Part shown: in pieces, positions 62,195 through 64,000 of the stretch
Position numbering within the stretch: the stretch's first letter is position 1
Layout: each line of letters starts with the position of its first letter
Assembly (NCBI GenBank): GCA_008704415.1
Contig: VXIS01000013.1
Location: 1 to 64,000, forward strand
Direction: 5' to 3'
Length of the DNA: 64,000 nt
Origin: Sphaerosporella brunnea
Taxonomy: Eukaryota; Ascomycota; Pezizomycetes; Pezizales; Pyronemataceae
Notes under the pieces: generated by a model
What the model saw: only the letters and a program-made list of their open reading frames with translations
Databases searched by the model: none
What the model was told of the DNA's origin: nothing
Made by a program: the position numbers and the translations under genes

Positions 62195-64000
62195 CTAGAG
62201 CTGCTTCATCGCCATCAATCCAAGGCCCACTCCCAGCGCGGCAATCGCTCCAACAAAGAGCAGAATTCCACCCAAACTGACGCCTTTGTGTGAAGGAGCA
62301 ATGTCAAACTCATTCTCGATCCGCTCTGCCATCTTCTCCTTTGAAAACTCGGTGATGACGCCTTCTCTCCCCTTCGCTCCCATTGCCTTGATCTCTGAAG
62401 GCTGCATCTCGAACAAGGCCTTCCGCATGACAGCCGTCCACTCCTCGGGAACGTCAGGTCGGTGCCAACCTGTCGCTCCCTCCTGTATGGTCTCAAGCGG
62501 ACCACCAGAGTTGTGCGCTAAGACCGGAAGCTGGACAGCCGTGAGCATCAGTCGCTTCAACGCGCAGAGGATGCATACCTCGGCAAGCAGTGCCTCCAAA
62601 GGAACAATGCCAAAGTGCTCCCGTTCTGGCGTGTACAGTAGCAAGGAAGAAGCCTTCAGGAGATATGTCTTCCAGCTGGCAGGTATAGACAACAAGAACA
62701 GCACATCTGTGTCTTCCGGTATTGACAGCGATGTGATGAAGTTCTTACAGGTGATATGCTTAAGCTGGAAAGAATCGCACATGGCCACAAGTTCATTGTG
62801 GTAGGAGATATTTTCACCAATGCGAGGGTCATAGCCACCTAAACACAACAAAAGCCATCAGCAAAACAGAACATCTGCCGCTGGTGCGGTGTTTCTGGCG
62901 GAGGCAACTGCGGTGCCAACCCCTTGCACAAGAGCGTTGCAAGTTGCAACTACCCAGCTTCGACAGAGCCATCGCAAGCTTTGCAAGGTGGCCTGTGGAA
63001 GTGCCGGCAGCACCTCGCGTGCCACCAGCGATAGCCGTATCTTACGAATCTACCCCCATACCCCTAACTATTCGCCGCGATGGATCGGCTCCGCCGACCG
63101 CTGCGACGTTGCTGTCTGTTGATTCCACAGGACATCTTCGCGCCATGCTAGATAGATAGATGGGGGAAATCGAAATATGGAGCCTACCTGCAATGATCAA
63201 TCGTGAGTGCCGTCTTTCGCTATCGGTGAGACGTGCAAACGCCTTGATGGCAAGCTCAATGTTCTTCTTTCTCTCGAACCTGTTGATGGAGAGCAAGATC
63301 TTTCGTCCGTCCTCGGCAAGAAATTTGGGCTCCTCGTCCTGGATCATACTCTTTTTCTCACTCTTCTTCTCGGCAACATCAACGCATGGGTAGACCACGC
63401 GCGGCTCCCTGTTGATTTTCGGAAACGCAGTAGCGAAGACAGATTTTGTAAAGTTAGAATTGACAACGATGGTGTCCGCCAGACCGGTGGTGAGACCCTC
63501 GAACCAGTCAAACGGTATGCGATAGAGCGACTTGACCAGTGACGATCGGGGCGCCAAAAGGAAGTCTGGGAAGTGGCAATAGAACAGCACCCGAATGTGC
63601 GGCGCAAAAAAGTGGAATATCGGGATGCAAGCGGAAAGCTGGTCAATGAAGAGGTAGTCATAGTTGGCTAATTCGCCGGAGGCCAGCAGCGACAAGGTCA
63701 GGTGAAGTTGGCGCAGGATCGCACAGAGTATGCTGAAGCGACCAAGGATATTTCGAGGTACGATTGAATTTCCGGAAACGCGAATAGTGAGGGTGCCTGA
63801 AAACGAGAATCGAGTCAGTGCGGGTGTCAAGGAATGGACAGCACTCCGCAATACCATTCCGAGCTTCGTCAAAGCAATGGCGCGGATCGCAATGGGAAGT
63901 GTAGATGGTGACACTGTGGCCTCGGTCTTGCAATCCCACGGCAGCATCGACAACCAAGCGCTCAGCGCCTCCTATGCCGAGGTCTGGGTGTATGAAGAGG
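62195..64000 (-). CDS. ALG2: Alpha-1,3/1,6-mannosyltransferase Alg2, 5' end cut by window
   Basis: Adds the second and third mannose to the dolichol-linked oligosaccharide on the cytosolic ER face. Exons seen: 63855-64000 (start lies beyond the window), 63188-63796, 62579-62838 and 62195-62530. The donor-binding GT4 fold is evident: [20 protein letters not shown] near the start, [39 protein letters not shown] and the E-x7-E motif [10 protein letters not shown], then [11 protein letters not shown]-terminal hydrophobic segment ([18 protein letters not shown]) could anchor it in the ER. The third visible intron is 48 nt, open in frame, so retention would add 16 residues inside the conserved region. 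The second visible intron is 349 nt, far longer than others here. Confidence 0.95.

Overview
The window is nuclear DNA from a filamentous ascomycete (Pezizomycotina-like; order not determined). Supporting signs are dense genes on both strands, many 45-70 nt introns with GT..AG ends, an H2A ending in SQEL, a linker histone H1, and fungal families such as VID27, Mtf2-like, MSS4-type PIP5K, Reb1-like Myb and an Alg2 mannosyltransferase. Exon structures were read by eye from splice signals and conserved protein blocks. In the spliced genes that lie wholly inside the window and are intact, exon lengths add up to whole codons.

Layout. 1-4.4 kb is repeat territory. A long fold-back (inverted-repeat) element has 176-bp outer arms that look identical and a 314-codon cargo ORF, and a degraded relative follows it. 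5.9-16.7 kb: RPL11 and SmB (divergent), an Mtf2-like mitochondrial protein, complex I NDUFS8 diverging from mitochondrial acyl carrier protein, GOLPH3/Vps74, and a pepsin-like protease. 18.2-28 kb: a protein with a zinc phospholipase C / S1-P1 metal-binding motif, a Thr-rich orphan, a Cue3/ASCC2-like CUE protein, two small orphans, and a GH5 glycosidase. 28.8-39.8 kb: RAD54, a Reb1-like Myb protein, copper chaperone ATX1 diverging from complex I NDUFB9, and a large disordered protein. 41.6-52.8 kb: H2B and H2A (divergent), small inverted-repeat elements, FEN1 and histone H1. 55.5-64 kb: PIP5K, VID27 and ALG2, which is cut by the window end.

Functional themes are DNA repair and chromatin (RAD54, FEN1, H2A, H2B, H1, Reb1-like) and mitochondria (NDUFS8, ACP, NDUFB9, Mtf2-like). 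I saw no secondary-metabolite cluster, CRISPR array, rRNA or convincing tRNA.

The most notable observations are: (i) the fold-back element with TTAGGG-like ends; (ii) FEN1, where a TIR element with a 9-bp target-site duplication sits inside an intron, and the 3' end carries a stop codon at the PCNA-binding glutamine followed by a frameshift; (iii) microexons of 9 nt (SmB) and 5 nt (FEN1) and an ATG-only first exon (RPL11); (iv) several small hairpin or MITE-like elements between 44 and 49 kb.
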